Part shown: positions 21,501 through 28,608 of the stretch, in pieces
Numbering within the stretch: the first letter of the stretch is position 1
How the letters are laid out: the number at the start of each line of letters is the position of its first letter
Position numbers and translations under genes: made by a program
Source of the DNA: Bacteroidota bacterium
GTDB lineage: Bacteria > Bacteroidota > Bacteroidia > AKYH767-A > OLB10
Length of the DNA: 64,000 bases
Direction of reading: 5' to 3'
Assembly: GCA_016714535.1 (NCBI GenBank)
Contig: JADKDR010000014.1
Span: forward strand, 62,001-126,000
The notes under the pieces: model-generated
What the model was told of the DNA's origin: nothing
What the model saw: the letters and a program-made list of their open reading frames with translations, nothing else
Databases searched by the model: none

Positions 21501-24040
21501 GTAATGGACAAACAACCAAGACTGCTACAGGATTAAGCGCTGGAGTATATACTGCTACGGTTACATCTTCTTCAGGTTGTACTACAACCTGTACTGTAAA
21601 TATTACACAACCTCAGGCACTTAGTTGCACTATAACACCAACGGACGCTAGTTGCGGACTTTGTAATGGTGCAGTTATAGTTAGTGCAAGTGGAGGAAAA
21701 GCGCCATATACATATATATGGAGTAATGGAGCTACAACTAAAGACCTAACTGCTGTTTGTGCCGGCACATACACTATAACTATTACTGATGCAAATGGTT
21801 GCACAAGGACATGCAGTGCTGTAGTAAATTCAAGCAATGGCATAACTTGTACAATTAGTAAGACGAACGTATCTTGTTTTGGAGGAAATAATGGAACCGC
21901 TACAGTAAATGCAACAGGCGGCTCAGCATATACTTATTTGTGGAGCAATGGGCAAACAAGCCAAACTGCCACCGGATTAGTAACTGGAACATATGAAGTA
22001 ACCGTAACTTCTGGAGCGGGATGCACTACCACATGTTCTGTAAACATCTTCTCTCCATTGCCACTTTCTTGTCAGGCCACTTCTACCTCATCGCCATGTG
22101 GCCAATGCATAGGCACGGCTGTGGCCTCCGGTGCAGATGGTGTGGCTCCATATTCATTCTTATGGAGCAACAGTGCAACAACTGCATCTATATCCAACCT
22201 ATGTGCAGGAACGTATACTGTAACTGTAACAGACGCAAATGGATGTACTTCAAGTTGCATAACTGTAGTGAGTGGTGCAGGTACAATAGGTTGCTCAATA
22301 ATCAGCACCCCAATCACATGCCATAATGGAAGCAATGGCACCGCAACAGCAAATGGCAGCGGAGGCATTAATTATACTTACTTATGGAGCACTGGAGCTT
22401 CATCGCAGTCAATAGCAAACTTAGCCGCTGGCACTTATACGGTTACAATTTCTGCAGGAAATTGTACATCGACATGTTCAGTTGTTTTAAACAATCCAAA
22501 CTTACTTACATGTAATGTTTTTGTCACCGCTACAAGTTGTGGTTCCAATTGCACAGGAACTGTTTCGGCAACTGTTAACGGAGGAGTTGCTCCATATACC
22601 TATCAATGGAACAATGGTGCAACAACTAGCAGTTTAAACAATGTATGTGCGGCCACCTATACAGTTGTAATTACCGATAGCAGAGGTTGCACAACTTCAT
22701 GTTCAGGAACAGTTTCGGGAGGCACGGGTATTTCATGCACCACCGCCAAGACGAATGTAAGTTGTAATGGTGGAAACAATGGCACTGCAACCGTAAATGC
22801 AACCGGAGGTTCAGGATATACTTATCTATGGAGTAATGCTCAAACCAACCAAACGGCTACCAGCCTTATAGCTGGTACCTATACGGTAACGGTAACAGCA
22901 AGCAATGGTTGCAGCACAACATGCACGGCAGTTATTACACAACCTACCGTATTAAGTTGTAGTATAAGCGGCAGCAATGCCACTTGTGGAGCATGTAACG
23001 GCAGCGCCACAGTAAGTGCAACAGGCGGTACCGGCACCAAGACTTTTGTATGGAGCAATGGATCGACCACGGCAACAATTTCAAGTTTATGTGCAGGTAC
23101 TTATATTGCCACCGTAACCGATATTAGGGGATGTACATCTACTTGCAGCATCGTGATAACAGCCACATCATCAATTGCATGCACCACCACCAAAACGAAT
23201 GTAAGTTGTAATGGTGGAAACAATGGCACTGCAACCGTAAATGCAACCGGAGGTTCAGGATATACTTATCTATGGAGTAATGCACAAACCAACCAAACAG
23301 CTACCGGCCTCATAGCTGGTACCTATACGGTAACGGTAACAGCAAGCAATGGTTGCACCACAACATGCACGGCAGTAATCACCCAGCCTACCGCATTAAG
23401 TTGTAGCATAAGCGGCAGCAATGCCACTTGTGGAGCATGCAACGGCAGCGCCACAGTAAGTGCAACAGGCGGTACCGGCACCAAGACTTTTGTATGGAGC
23501 AATGGATCGACCACGGCAACAATTTCAAGTTTATGTGCAGGTACATATATTGCTACCGTGACCGATGCCAACGGATGTACATCAACTTGCAGCATCGTGA
23601 TAACAGCAACATCATCAATTACATGCACCACCACCAAAACGAATGTAAGTTGTAATGGTGGAAACAATGGCACTGCAACCGTAAATGCAACCGGAGGTTC
23701 AGGATATACTTATCTATGGAGTAATGCACAAACCAACCAAACAGCTACCGGCCTCATAGCTGGTACCTATACGGTAACGGTAACAGCAAGCAATGGTTGC
23801 ACCACAACATGCACGGCAGTAATCACACAGCCTACCGCATTAAGTTGTAGCATAAGCGGCAGCAATGCCACTTGTGGAGCATGCAACGGCAGCGCCACAG
23901 TAAGTGCAACAGGCGGTACCGGCACCAAGACTTTGTATGGAGCATGGATCAACCACGGCAACAATTTCAAGTTTTTGCGGTACCTATATTGCTACCGTGA
24001 CCGATGCCAACGGATGTACATCAACTTGCGCATCGGATAA
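12536..24040 (+). CDS. Giant adhesin, central segment (about 50 SprB repeats)
   Basis: 3,834 residues, open from just after the damaged tract until the next one; correct sequence probably ends near 23930. After the last near-identical modules (to about 12930) the repeats diverge strongly at DNA and protein level (about 13-22.7 kb). They keep CNG, YTYLWSNG, AGTYTVTVTD and NGC...C landmarks with a period of 73-77 residues. From about 18.3 kb a second repeat class appears, with a CxxC or CxxxC at the start and a Cys in (L/V)CAGTY. From 22.7 kb the two classes alternate in a near-identical 444-bp unit. The protein is presumably an elongated, disulfide-stabilised beta-sandwich rod on the cell surface. 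The first codon (TTG at 12536) is not a true start. Confidence 0.85.
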   Translation: MHNPNGTATATATNVSYLWSNGETSASISGLSAGVYTVTVTDLSTGCTATCTSNVASNTSNPLVTCSATDNTNCSGAGNGTAAATASGVSYQWSGGETTSSISGLSAGTYTVTVTDNTTGCTSTCEAVVGAANSTPSATCQLIQNNNQCIVFNGQCSVATNAGNPAYLWSDGQATSIAVGLAPGIYTVTVTDLNSSCSASCSVEILNTPLPVPTANCSATDNNSCTTPNGTASVTTSAVNPTYLWNNGDTNNSISNLSAGTYTVTVTDQANGCTASCEATVGSVSGAPIVNCSSTNNSACGNPNGTAQVSSSSISVTYLWSNGATTNQLSGLLAGSYTVTVTDTTNGCIGSCVSVIADNIFNLTATCSATDEVNCNAPNGTVQVTDNSNAATYFWSNGETTSGVSGLSAGVYTVTVTDIASGCTQTCSAEIFANYDNVTISLINTDSVICFGNPDGAFEVEGLTNGSNVGPYSYTIDGLNYQASGSFNGLFAGTYTVGVYDSSNGCASTIVVDIYEPNPLEILISDVINIECYNDATGSINITPGGGTPPYTFLWSNGMTTEDLSNLVASLYTVTITDNNNCEFISAYDVFESPSYLIGLQNCCTSVSCFGASDGTAYVDVQGATPFSYGYIYQWNTNPIQTTALATGLSAGTWTITITDSLGCDTTLSVFVAEPNLLVAIPTVDQITCSGGNDGSISLSILGGVPFTSGSPYSVTWNTVPVQTTSSISGLSPGIYTATVTDSLGCNKYIVVTITEPDLIFVSMIGTDISCFGDDDGDATVDPVGGVGPYTYLWSNGQTTQIATNLLAGTYTVTVTDFNGCTVSSSITLNQPDEIVATYTVVDVSCPGAKDGKVLQTSLLGGSGPFTYLWNSAPAQTTASLINVNGGTYSVFIFDASGCSTSLTYTVNDPLPILCNGVMIPATCLNSNNGSIVLNPSGGSAPYSFLWSNGATSSSNLNLAPGIYTVTITDDKNCTTSCSYTVLQISGLSVTLQAFNISCNGAGNGSIISNVSGGISPYTYLWSNSSTNANLSNLQAGIYTLTVTDLNGCTGSSSVSITQPVALSCICNASVQNVTCFGGNNGSIMAQPIGGTPPYSYVWSNGQSTQAIGGLVGGNYTVTITDANGCIKVGVATVSQPTQLFAIIGCVQNVSCNGNNNGSACVSGIGGTPPYTYSWNTVPGQTTSIATGLSSGTYIATVTDVNGCTATSMVTITQPTAVVGCSINHTNISCFGSNNGTAQAVPSGGTSPYSYLWSNGSTTKTILNLASGVYTVTISDNNGCSSSCSVTIIQPPALATLYIVTKPSCNGGNNGSVDVTVTGGVAPYSYLWSTGATTQDVNGLNAGAYTLTITDANGCNLTANIFVGQPNVLNCSMTKTNVKCGGASTGSATVTASGGTPPYAYLWSNGKTIASNPGIPAGTYTVTITDANGCAKQCFVTITQPAILTCNVNVITNAGCNNNNGKAQVVATGGTAPYTYLWSTSPIQTNAIASGLGSGVYFVIVTDNKGCTTSCSVTIPSSNALSCGVFGTNVSCNGLADGTATVTVNGGSSPYTYVWNTSSASTTSSVSGLSAGTYTVTVTDNTGCTTSCLIVIVEPGLLSCTVTGFPIDCNGGNNGSATVNVSGGVGPYTYLWSNGNTTNAITALSAGTYSVTVTDVNNCSTSCSTTIITVTPIVCQIVGTDVSCNGGSDGTATVSASGGSGTLLFTWSTVPVQNAATATGLSAGTYSVTVTDANGCSSTCTIQINEPVLLECNAGVTNNISCFGGNDGEAEVVASGGTPGYTYIWSTSPVQTTAIATGLSSGNYIVIVTDANGCTTSCTVTLGQGSPLTCVALGTNTTCGQDNGSATVNVSGGTGGYTYLWSNGETTSTISNLPSGNYTVTVTDQNGCTTSCNTGINASSSLILIINKSNTNCNGTCTGTATVVSVAGGVAPYTYLWSNGQTTKTASSLCAGIAMVTVTDATGCESTASVTISQPPPLNVDIIKLNDVYCNGGTSGSAVATVSGGNSPFQFLWSNGATTQAVLNFAAGTYTVTVTDNKGCSGTASVTFTQPTLLTSSVSSANAACNGSATGSATVTASGGVTPYTYQWTTSPVQTTATASALPAGTYFVTVTDSNGCTSTASVIITQPPALICGITPVNPGCNNANSGSATVIVTGGTGSYTYLWNTGATTSSISGLGAGAYTVAVTDANGCSTTCQTILSNPAGLSVSTGVNPVTCNGLTNGTATAQASGGSSPYTYLWSNGQTTQTISGLAPGTYTVAATDANGCEASAIAVITEPTILSVITNSGNSTCGNSNGSAIAVASGGTPGYTFIWSNGQNGSAIGGLIAGTYTVTVTDANGCTVSTSVTIGSTASLQITITPTDILCYGASTGMAVANVTGGSGTYTYLWNTNPAQTTAFAIGIEAGTYTVFVDDNNGCTGSASVTITEPLPVECTTSSTKASCNGACDATAAVVATGGTGSYSYNWNTIPTQTTAIATGLCAGIYQVIVTDANGCSSTCSVTVGGSPLLTCSIAKLQFVKCGLPTGKLQAVAIGGTSPYTYLWNTGTTTKNLNNILGGTYTVTITDANGCTTSCYYDLKNHGPVDCFVTTIPSTCGGCNGQATVLASGGGLIFKYLWSNGKTTKTIKNLCAGTYIVTVSDQFNCTKTCQAVIVTNNNLSCTVSGSNIQCNGGSNGFASVSAVGGNGTYTYLWTTGATTQLVTGLTAGTYTVTVTSGGNCSTTCSIVLTKPGPLLCDITPSDASCGQCNGSGILNVTGGTPPYTYQWSNGITTSIATGLCSGSYSALVTDANGCSTACSVTINSVGSISCNASATNVLCNGGTNGTATVAAVGAGSYVYLWSNGQTTVTATGLAAGTYTVTVSAGIGCSTTCSVLVTQPAQLMCNITSTTSSCGQCNGTASVVANGGTPGYTYLWNNGATTSSTASLCAGSYTVTVTDSNGCTTICNINVGTSNNISCIITKTNVKCNGGNNGTATVNPTGGSGYTYLWSNGQTTKTATGLSAGVYTATVTSSSGCTTTCTVNITQPQALSCTITPTDASCGLCNGAVIVSASGGKAPYTYIWSNGATTKDLTAVCAGTYTITITDANGCTRTCSAVVNSSNGITCTISKTNVSCFGGNNGTATVNATGGSAYTYLWSNGQTSQTATGLVTGTYEVTVTSGAGCTTTCSVNIFSPLPLSCQATSTSSPCGQCIGTAVASGADGVAPYSFLWSNSATTASISNLCAGTYTVTVTDANGCTSSCITVVSGAGTIGCSIISTPITCHNGSNGTATANGSGGINYTYLWSTGASSQSIANLAAGTYTVTISAGNCTSTCSVVLNNPNLLTCNVFVTATSCGSNCTGTVSATVNGGVAPYTYQWNNGATTSSLNNVCAATYTVVITDSRGCTTSCSGTVSGGTGISCTTAKTNVSCNGGNNGTATVNATGGSGYTYLWSNAQTNQTATSLIAGTYTVTVTASNGCSTTCTAVITQPTVLSCSISGSNATCGACNGSATVSATGGTGTKTFVWSNGSTTATISSLCAGTYIATVTDIRGCTSTCSIVITATSSIACTTTKTNVSCNGGNNGTATVNATGGSGYTYLWSNAQTNQTATGLIAGTYTVTVTASNGCTTTCTAVITQPTALSCSISGSNATCGACNGSATVSATGGTGTKTFVWSNGSTTATISSLCAGTYIATVTDANGCTSTCSIVITATSSITCTTTKTNVSCNGGNNGTATVNATGGSGYTYLWSNAQTNQTATGLIAGTYTVTVTASNGCTTTCTAVITQPTALSCSISGSNATCGACNGSATVSATGGTGTKTLYGAWINHGNNFKFLRYLYCYRDRCQRMYINLRIG

Positions 24041-24990
24041 CAGCCATCACATTGCACACACCAAACATGTAGTTGTATGGTGGAAACAGGCACTGCACCG
24101 ATGCAAGGGTTAGTCTATCTGGGTAATGCTACACGCTCAGCCATAGCTGGTACCTGTCGTACAGGTTGCCCCGCCGCGTATTACCACTTTTTGCGGAAGC
24201 TGCCCTGGCAGTCGCAGCGGTGCCGGCGGTGGCAGCTGGGCGGATCGCCACGGCACATTCAGTTTTGTGCAGGTCATATATTGCCGTAACCGATGCCAAC
24301 GGATGTCATCAACTTGCAGCATGTGATAACAGCAACATCATCAATTACATGCACCACTACAAGAACGAATGTAAGTTGTAATGGTGGAAACAATGGCACT
24401 GCAACCGTAAATTCAACCGGAGGTTCAGGATATACTTATCTATGGAGTAATGCACAAACCAACCAAACAGCTACCGGCCTCATAGCTGGTACCTATACGG
24501 TAACGGTAACAGCAAGCAATGGTTGCACACAACATGCACGGCAGTATTACACAACCTACCGTATTAAGTTGTAGCATAAGCGGCAGCAATGCCACTTGTG
24601 GAGCATGCAACGGCAGCGCGTAAGTGCAACAGGCGGTACCGGCACCAAGACTTGTATGGAGCAATGGATCAACCACGGCAACAATTTCAAGTTTATGTGG
24701 GGCCTAATTGCCCGTAACTGATGCCAACGGATGTACATCAACTTGCAGCATCGTGATAACAGCAACATCATCAATTACATGCACCACCACCAAAACGAAT
24801 GTAAGTTGTAATGGTGGAAACAATGGCACTGCAACCGTAAATGCAACCGGAGGTTCAGGATATACTTATCTATGGAGTAATGCTCAAACCAACCAAACAG
24901 CTACCGGCCTTATAGCTGGTACCTATACGGTAACGGTAACAGCAAGCAATGGTTGCAGCACAACATGCACGGCAGTTATTACCCAGCCAG
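22740..24990 (+). repeat. 444-bp tandem repeat array (two-module unit)
   Basis: The landmark ACGAATGTAAGTTGTAATGG recurs at 22751, 23195, 23639, 24365 and 24795. The first two intervals are exactly 444 bases (148 codons). The later intervals (726 and 430) contain the damaged tract and short losses. Each unit encodes a CNGGNNG-class repeat and a CGACNG/LCAG-class repeat. DNA identity between units is very high, as in the 8.5-12.9 kb array, but the sequence is different, so the two arrays expanded independently. Confidence 0.88.
23930..24730 (+). other. Frame-damaged repeat tract 3, partly scrambled
   Basis: One-base losses begin at about 23934 (ACTTTGTATGG in place of ACTTTTGTATGG). Between about 24030 and 24280 the sequence only loosely resembles the repeat, with jumbled GC-rich text. 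A readable but shifted repeat resumes at 24293-24535, and further losses follow to about 24710. All frames are interrupted here. A collapsed or low-quality consensus is the simplest explanation. Confidence 0.75.
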
Positions 24991-26951
24991 CTTCGTTAAC
25001 TTGCAGCACATCTTCTACAGCTGCAGGATGCAGCCAATGCAATGGCACTATGTCTGTAGTTGCATCAGGAGGCACAGGTTCTAAGACCTATCTTTGGAGC
25101 AATAGTGCAACAACAGCGAATGTTAGTAATGTTTGTTCTGGAACGTATACTGTTACAGTTACTGATGCTAATGGATGTACTACATCTTGTTTGGTTGTTG
25201 TGGCAGGAACCAATTCAATATCTTGTTCTGTGAGCAAAACGGATTTGAGTTGTTACTTTACCATTAATGGAACAGCAACAGTAAATCCAACGGGTGGAAG
25301 TGGATACACTTATTTGTGGAGCAATGGCAAAACTACTAAAACAATAACAGGCCTTGATGCTGGAACCTTTACGGTTACGGTTACCTCTTCGCAAGGTTGC
25401 ACCACAACATGTTCAACGGTTATTATCAAGCCAAACTTGGTTACTTGCTCTACAATAAGAACAAATGCAACCTGTGGCCAATGCAATGGTATGGCTACGG
25501 TTACGGCAAATGGTGGAACAGGTACATATACTTACAGTTGGAATACGGTTCCTGTAAAAACCACTTCTAGCGTGAGCGGCCTTTGTGCAGGAACATATAC
25601 CGTTACTGTTACAGATGGCAATGGTTGTTCCTCGACTTGCACAGTAGTTATTTCTAGTTCCTCTTCTACGTTGGCTTGCAGCATTATTACAAATTCAAAT
25701 GTAACTTGCAATGGAGCGAGTAATGGGTCTCTTACTGTAAATCAAACCGGAGGAGTGGCCTCGTATTCGTACTTGTGGAGCAACGGTAAGACCACTAAGA
25801 CTATAAGTAATCTTGCAGCAGGAATTTATACCGCAACAGTAACAGATGCTGGCGGATGTACAACAACTTGTTCTAAACAAGTTACACAACCTCAGGCAAT
25901 CAGCGTTATCTTGGCCGGAAAGAATGTTAGTTCTTGTAATAATAATGATGGTGCTATAACAACTACCGTAACCGGTGGCACAGCACCGTATTCATTTAGC
26001 TGGAGTAATGGAAATACGAATGCCAATCAGAGTAGTTTAGTTGCTGGTATATATACGGTTACGGTTACTGATGCTAAAGGATGCACAAAAACAGCTACTT
26101 TAGAGATAACGCAGCCAATATATATATGTAGTACTTTCTATACAGGGCATGCAATCTCCTGGTACAAGGGTCAAAATGGACAGGATACCTTGGTTAAGTA
26201 TCTAGATGCTAACTTTAATACAGTTTTCCCTAATGGACTAGTTTTGAAAGGAAGTTGTCAGGGAGCATTTAGCCTAACAATGACTTCGGCTGCTGCAGTC
26301 AAGACGGTTATGCAAGGGCAGTTAAATACAAATGCTTTAACGGCCAATTTAGTAAACCCATCGTTGGCACAATTGAACAATGGATTGGCGGCACAGACAA
26401 CTACCTTAGCACTAAATATTTTCTTTGATTTAATGAATCCTAATTTTGCTCCAAGTACTGTTAATTTTAAAGATATGGTGGTTGATACTGGTCCGGTTGC
26501 AGGATTAACAGTATGGCAATTATATCAAGAGGGTATAAATGCGCTCACTGGTTGTGGTTCGGTGTATTCAAATAATATCTTAAGAACATATATTGCTTAT
26601 GTTAATTCATCATGGAATCTTGGAACCAAGGTTAATACAGCAGTTACGTGTCCGCCTAATACATGCAGCAAATCGGTTACCTGGGCTGCAAATGATACTG
26701 AACTTATGTTTAATGCTTATCCTAATCCAACGAATGATGTTCTAAATATTAGTTATGTTGGATTAAGTGAAGGCGAATATTCAATTATGTTGTATGATAT
26801 GGCCGGACGACTTGTATATACTGACAGGCAGCAATCTAATGAAGGAACCAACACCTTTACGTATTCTATTGAGGCATTTTCAGCCGGAATGTATAATGTA
26901 AAGGTTAACGTAGATGGAATAATCAGGAATGTGAAGATTGTTAAACGGTAA
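24708..26951 (+). CDS. Giant adhesin, C-terminal segment with T9SS type A sorting domain
   Basis: 747 residues. The first ~475 continue the SprB repeats in alternating classes (CSQCNG with VCSG, CGQCNG with LCAG). Residues about 475-660 form a unique domain (YICSTFYTGHAISWYKG to NTAVTC) that I do not recognise. The last ~80 residues (FNAYPNPTNDVLNISYV, YDMAGRLVYTD, GMYNVKVNVDG, KIVKR) are a type A T9SS C-terminal sorting domain, which directs export across the outer membrane and surface attachment. The stop at 26949-26951 is followed by a strong terminator. The apparent start at 24708 lies inside a damaged repeat and is not genuine. Confidence 0.88.
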   Translation: MPVTDANGCTSTCSIVITATSSITCTTTKTNVSCNGGNNGTATVNATGGSGYTYLWSNAQTNQTATGLIAGTYTVTVTASNGCSTTCTAVITQPASLTCSTSSTAAGCSQCNGTMSVVASGGTGSKTYLWSNSATTANVSNVCSGTYTVTVTDANGCTTSCLVVVAGTNSISCSVSKTDLSCYFTINGTATVNPTGGSGYTYLWSNGKTTKTITGLDAGTFTVTVTSSQGCTTTCSTVIIKPNLVTCSTIRTNATCGQCNGMATVTANGGTGTYTYSWNTVPVKTTSSVSGLCAGTYTVTVTDGNGCSSTCTVVISSSSSTLACSIITNSNVTCNGASNGSLTVNQTGGVASYSYLWSNGKTTKTISNLAAGIYTATVTDAGGCTTTCSKQVTQPQAISVILAGKNVSSCNNNDGAITTTVTGGTAPYSFSWSNGNTNANQSSLVAGIYTVTVTDAKGCTKTATLEITQPIYICSTFYTGHAISWYKGQNGQDTLVKYLDANFNTVFPNGLVLKGSCQGAFSLTMTSAAAVKTVMQGQLNTNALTANLVNPSLAQLNNGLAAQTTTLALNIFFDLMNPNFAPSTVNFKDMVVDTGPVAGLTVWQLYQEGINALTGCGSVYSNNILRTYIAYVNSSWNLGTKVNTAVTCPPNTCSKSVTWAANDTELMFNAYPNPTNDVLNISYVGLSEGEYSIMLYDMAGRLVYTDRQQSNEGTNTFTYSIEAFSAGMYNVKVNVDGIIRNVKIVKR

Positions 26952-26975
26952 TATTAATTAATTGAACGATTTATT

Positions 26976-27006
26976 AAACCGTAAGCATTGCTTGCGGTTT
27001 TTTTTT
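26976..27006 (+). terminator. Rho-independent terminator after the adhesin gene
   Basis: AAACCGTAAGC-ATT-GCTTGCGGTTT hairpin (26976-27000, with one bulge) followed by a run of nine T. It starts 24 bases after the adhesin stop codon and 42 bases before the next start. Confidence 0.85.
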
Positions 27007-27017
27007 AATATTGCCAC

Positions 27018-28262
27018 ATGCGCTGTTATTTATTGACTGTTTATTTACTGTTATGCTTCATCTCCTATGGACAAGAAGAAGTTGATAATGCCCGTAAACA
27101 CATTATTCAATTAACTTCGAAAAAGTATAGTGGAAGAGGATATGTAAAACACGGAGATCAGAAGGCAGCAAATTATATTGCTAATTATTTTAGGAAGAAT
27201 AATGTAAAGGCTTTTGGTAATGACTACTTCCAACCTTTTGAATTTCCGGTAAATACTTTTCCGGGTAAGACGGCCATATCAATTGATAAGCACCCTTTAG
27301 TTCCGGGCGTAGATTATATTTTTCACCATGCTAGCACTTCTATAAAAGAAACATATGCGCTTGAACCATTTGTATCACTCGATCAGTTGAGAACAGAAGT
27401 TTCATCAAAGATTATATGCATCGATATTACATCGCAAAATGATTCTGTAAAGAAATATATCAATGAACTTATTAATGCCTCAGATTTTTCATGCGGGGGA
27501 TTAGTTATTCTTAACGATAAACTGACTTGGAGTGTTGCAACGAAGCAAATACGTAAACCTGTCATTTATATTTTGAAGAATAAATTCATCAAGGGAAAAA
27601 AAATCACCATTGAGTTACAAACTTGCCTCATCGAAAAACACAAGTCAAATAATGTAATAGGATATATTGAAGGCAGCCAAAGTAAGGATTCGTTTATTGT
27701 AATTACTGCGCATTACGATCATCTTGGAATGATGGGTAAAAAAGCAATCTTTCCCGGTGCAAATGATAATGCGAGCGGAGTGAGTATGTTGCTTTCATTA
27801 ATTGATTATTACATTCTACATAAGCCGGAATACAGCATTGTTTTCATTGCATTTGCAGGCGAGGAAGCGGGGTTATTAGGTTCGCGTTTTTATACACTGA
27901 ATCCGGTTTTTCCTTTAAAGCAGATAAAATTCTTAATCAATCTTGATTTGATGGGTACCGGTGACGAAGGTATTATGGTTGTTAATGCTACCGAGTATCC
28001 CAAAGCATTTGATTTGTTGGAAAAAAATAATGAGCAGAAAAAATTATTGTCAGCCATAAAAAAACGAGGAAAGGCTGCCAATAGCGATCATTATTGGTTT
28101 AGCGAAAGCGGTGTTCCTTCATTCTTTATTTATACCTTGGGCGGAATCAAAGCATATCATGACGTAGACGATGTTGCAGCAACACTGCCTCTCACCGAAT
28201 TTGAAGACATCAGGAGATTATTAATTGATTTTATTTCTGAAGTAACACATGCTACATATTGA
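27018..28262 (+). CDS. Secreted M28-family zinc metallopeptidase
   Basis: 414 residues. The signal peptide (about 1-18, ending SYGQ) sends it to the periplasm or outside. The PA-like insert (about 90-200) precedes the catalytic M28 domain. Candidate zinc ligands are all present: H232 in TAHYDHLG, D250 in GANDNASG, the EE pair at 282-283 in FAGEEAG, D310 in NLDLMG and H381 in AYHDVDD. M28 enzymes are aminopeptidases or carboxypeptidases, and the substrate cannot be told here. There is no T9SS tail. The last 14 bases overlap the next gene, and a third gene follows by ATGA overlap, so the three form one operon. Confidence 0.93.
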   Translation: MRCYLLTVYLLLCFISYGQEEVDNARKHIIQLTSKKYSGRGYVKHGDQKAANYIANYFRKNNVKAFGNDYFQPFEFPVNTFPGKTAISIDKHPLVPGVDYIFHHASTSIKETYALEPFVSLDQLRTEVSSKIICIDITSQNDSVKKYINELINASDFSCGGLVILNDKLTWSVATKQIRKPVIYILKNKFIKGKKITIELQTCLIEKHKSNNVIGYIEGSQSKDSFIVITAHYDHLGMMGKKAIFPGANDNASGVSMLLSLIDYYILHKPEYSIVFIAFAGEEAGLLGSRFYTLNPVFPLKQIKFLINLDLMGTGDEGIMVVNATEYPKAFDLLEKNNEQKKLLSAIKKRGKAANSDHYWFSESGVPSFFIYTLGGIKAYHDVDDVAATLPLTEFEDIRRLLIDFISEVTHATY

Positions 28263-28608
28263 AAATATTCGCATCCATTGCATTAAAAAACGTGGAGTAA
28301 CTGAGGAATTTCCTTTCGATCAGGATACCTTGGTATTTAAGGTTTTGGGCAAGATGTTTTGCCTTACAAGTATTAGTGAACCGAGTAGCATTAATATAAA
28401 GTGCGAACCGGAGTATGCAATTGAGCTACGCGAAAAATACGAAGGGGTGCAGCCAGGCTACCACATGAGTAAAAAGCATTGGAATACCATTGACCTTAAT
28501 AGTGGCATTCCAGATAAATTGATTTTGCAATGGATAGATGACTCTTATAGCTTAGTTGTAAGTTCATTACCTCTTAAAACACAAAGGGAACTAGAACAAC
28601 TGTTATGA
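28249..28608 (+). CDS. MmcQ/YjbR-family protein
   Basis: 119 residues, the usual length of the YjbR fold (CyaY-like, double-wing). Landmarks are EEFPFDQDTLVFKVLGKMFCL near the N-terminus, INIKCEPEYAIELREKY in the middle, GYHMSKKHWNTI, and the C-terminal LILQWIDDSYSLVVSSLP. The family is often annotated as DNA-binding, but its role is poorly known. It overlaps the M28 gene by 14 bases and the murF-alr start by four (ATGA), implying translational coupling. Confidence 0.9.
   Translation: MLHIENIRIHCIKKRGVTEEFPFDQDTLVFKVLGKMFCLTSISEPSSINIKCEPEYAIELREKYEGVQPGYHMSKKHWNTIDLNSGIPDKLILQWIDDSYSLVVSSLPLKTQRELEQLL

Larger units (their letters stand above)
6997..26951 (+). other. Giant SprB-repeat T9SS adhesin locus, one gene broken by indels
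   Basis: From the ATG at 6997 to the stop at 26951, nearly every stretch encodes the same protein in some frame: 19,955 bases, about 6,650 codons. The order is signal peptide, unique N-terminal domains, roughly 80 SprB-like repeats of 73-77 residues (consensus CNGGNNGTATV...GGxxPYTYLWSNGxTT...GLSAGTYTVTVTDANGC...C), a unique C-terminal domain and a T9SS type A sorting domain. The size is comparable to the gliding adhesin SprB of Flavobacterium johnsoniae (about 6,500 residues), but SprB carries a different (type B) sorting domain. Frame breaks occur only in near-identical repeat tracts. They include many single-base losses relative to neighbouring copies, which favours assembly or base-call error over true decay. 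No porP/sprF-like partner gene is next to it. Confidence 0.85.

Noticed and set aside
24077..24381. Open frames in the scrambled tract at about 24.1-24.4 kb as separate small genes
   Set aside because: They are shifted or garbled copies of the 444-bp unit and have no start signals.
8491..24990. The repeat arrays as a possible CRISPR or other non-coding repeat system
   Set aside because: Units are 219-222 bp protein-coding modules in frame with SprB-type sequence; there are no short repeats with unique spacers.
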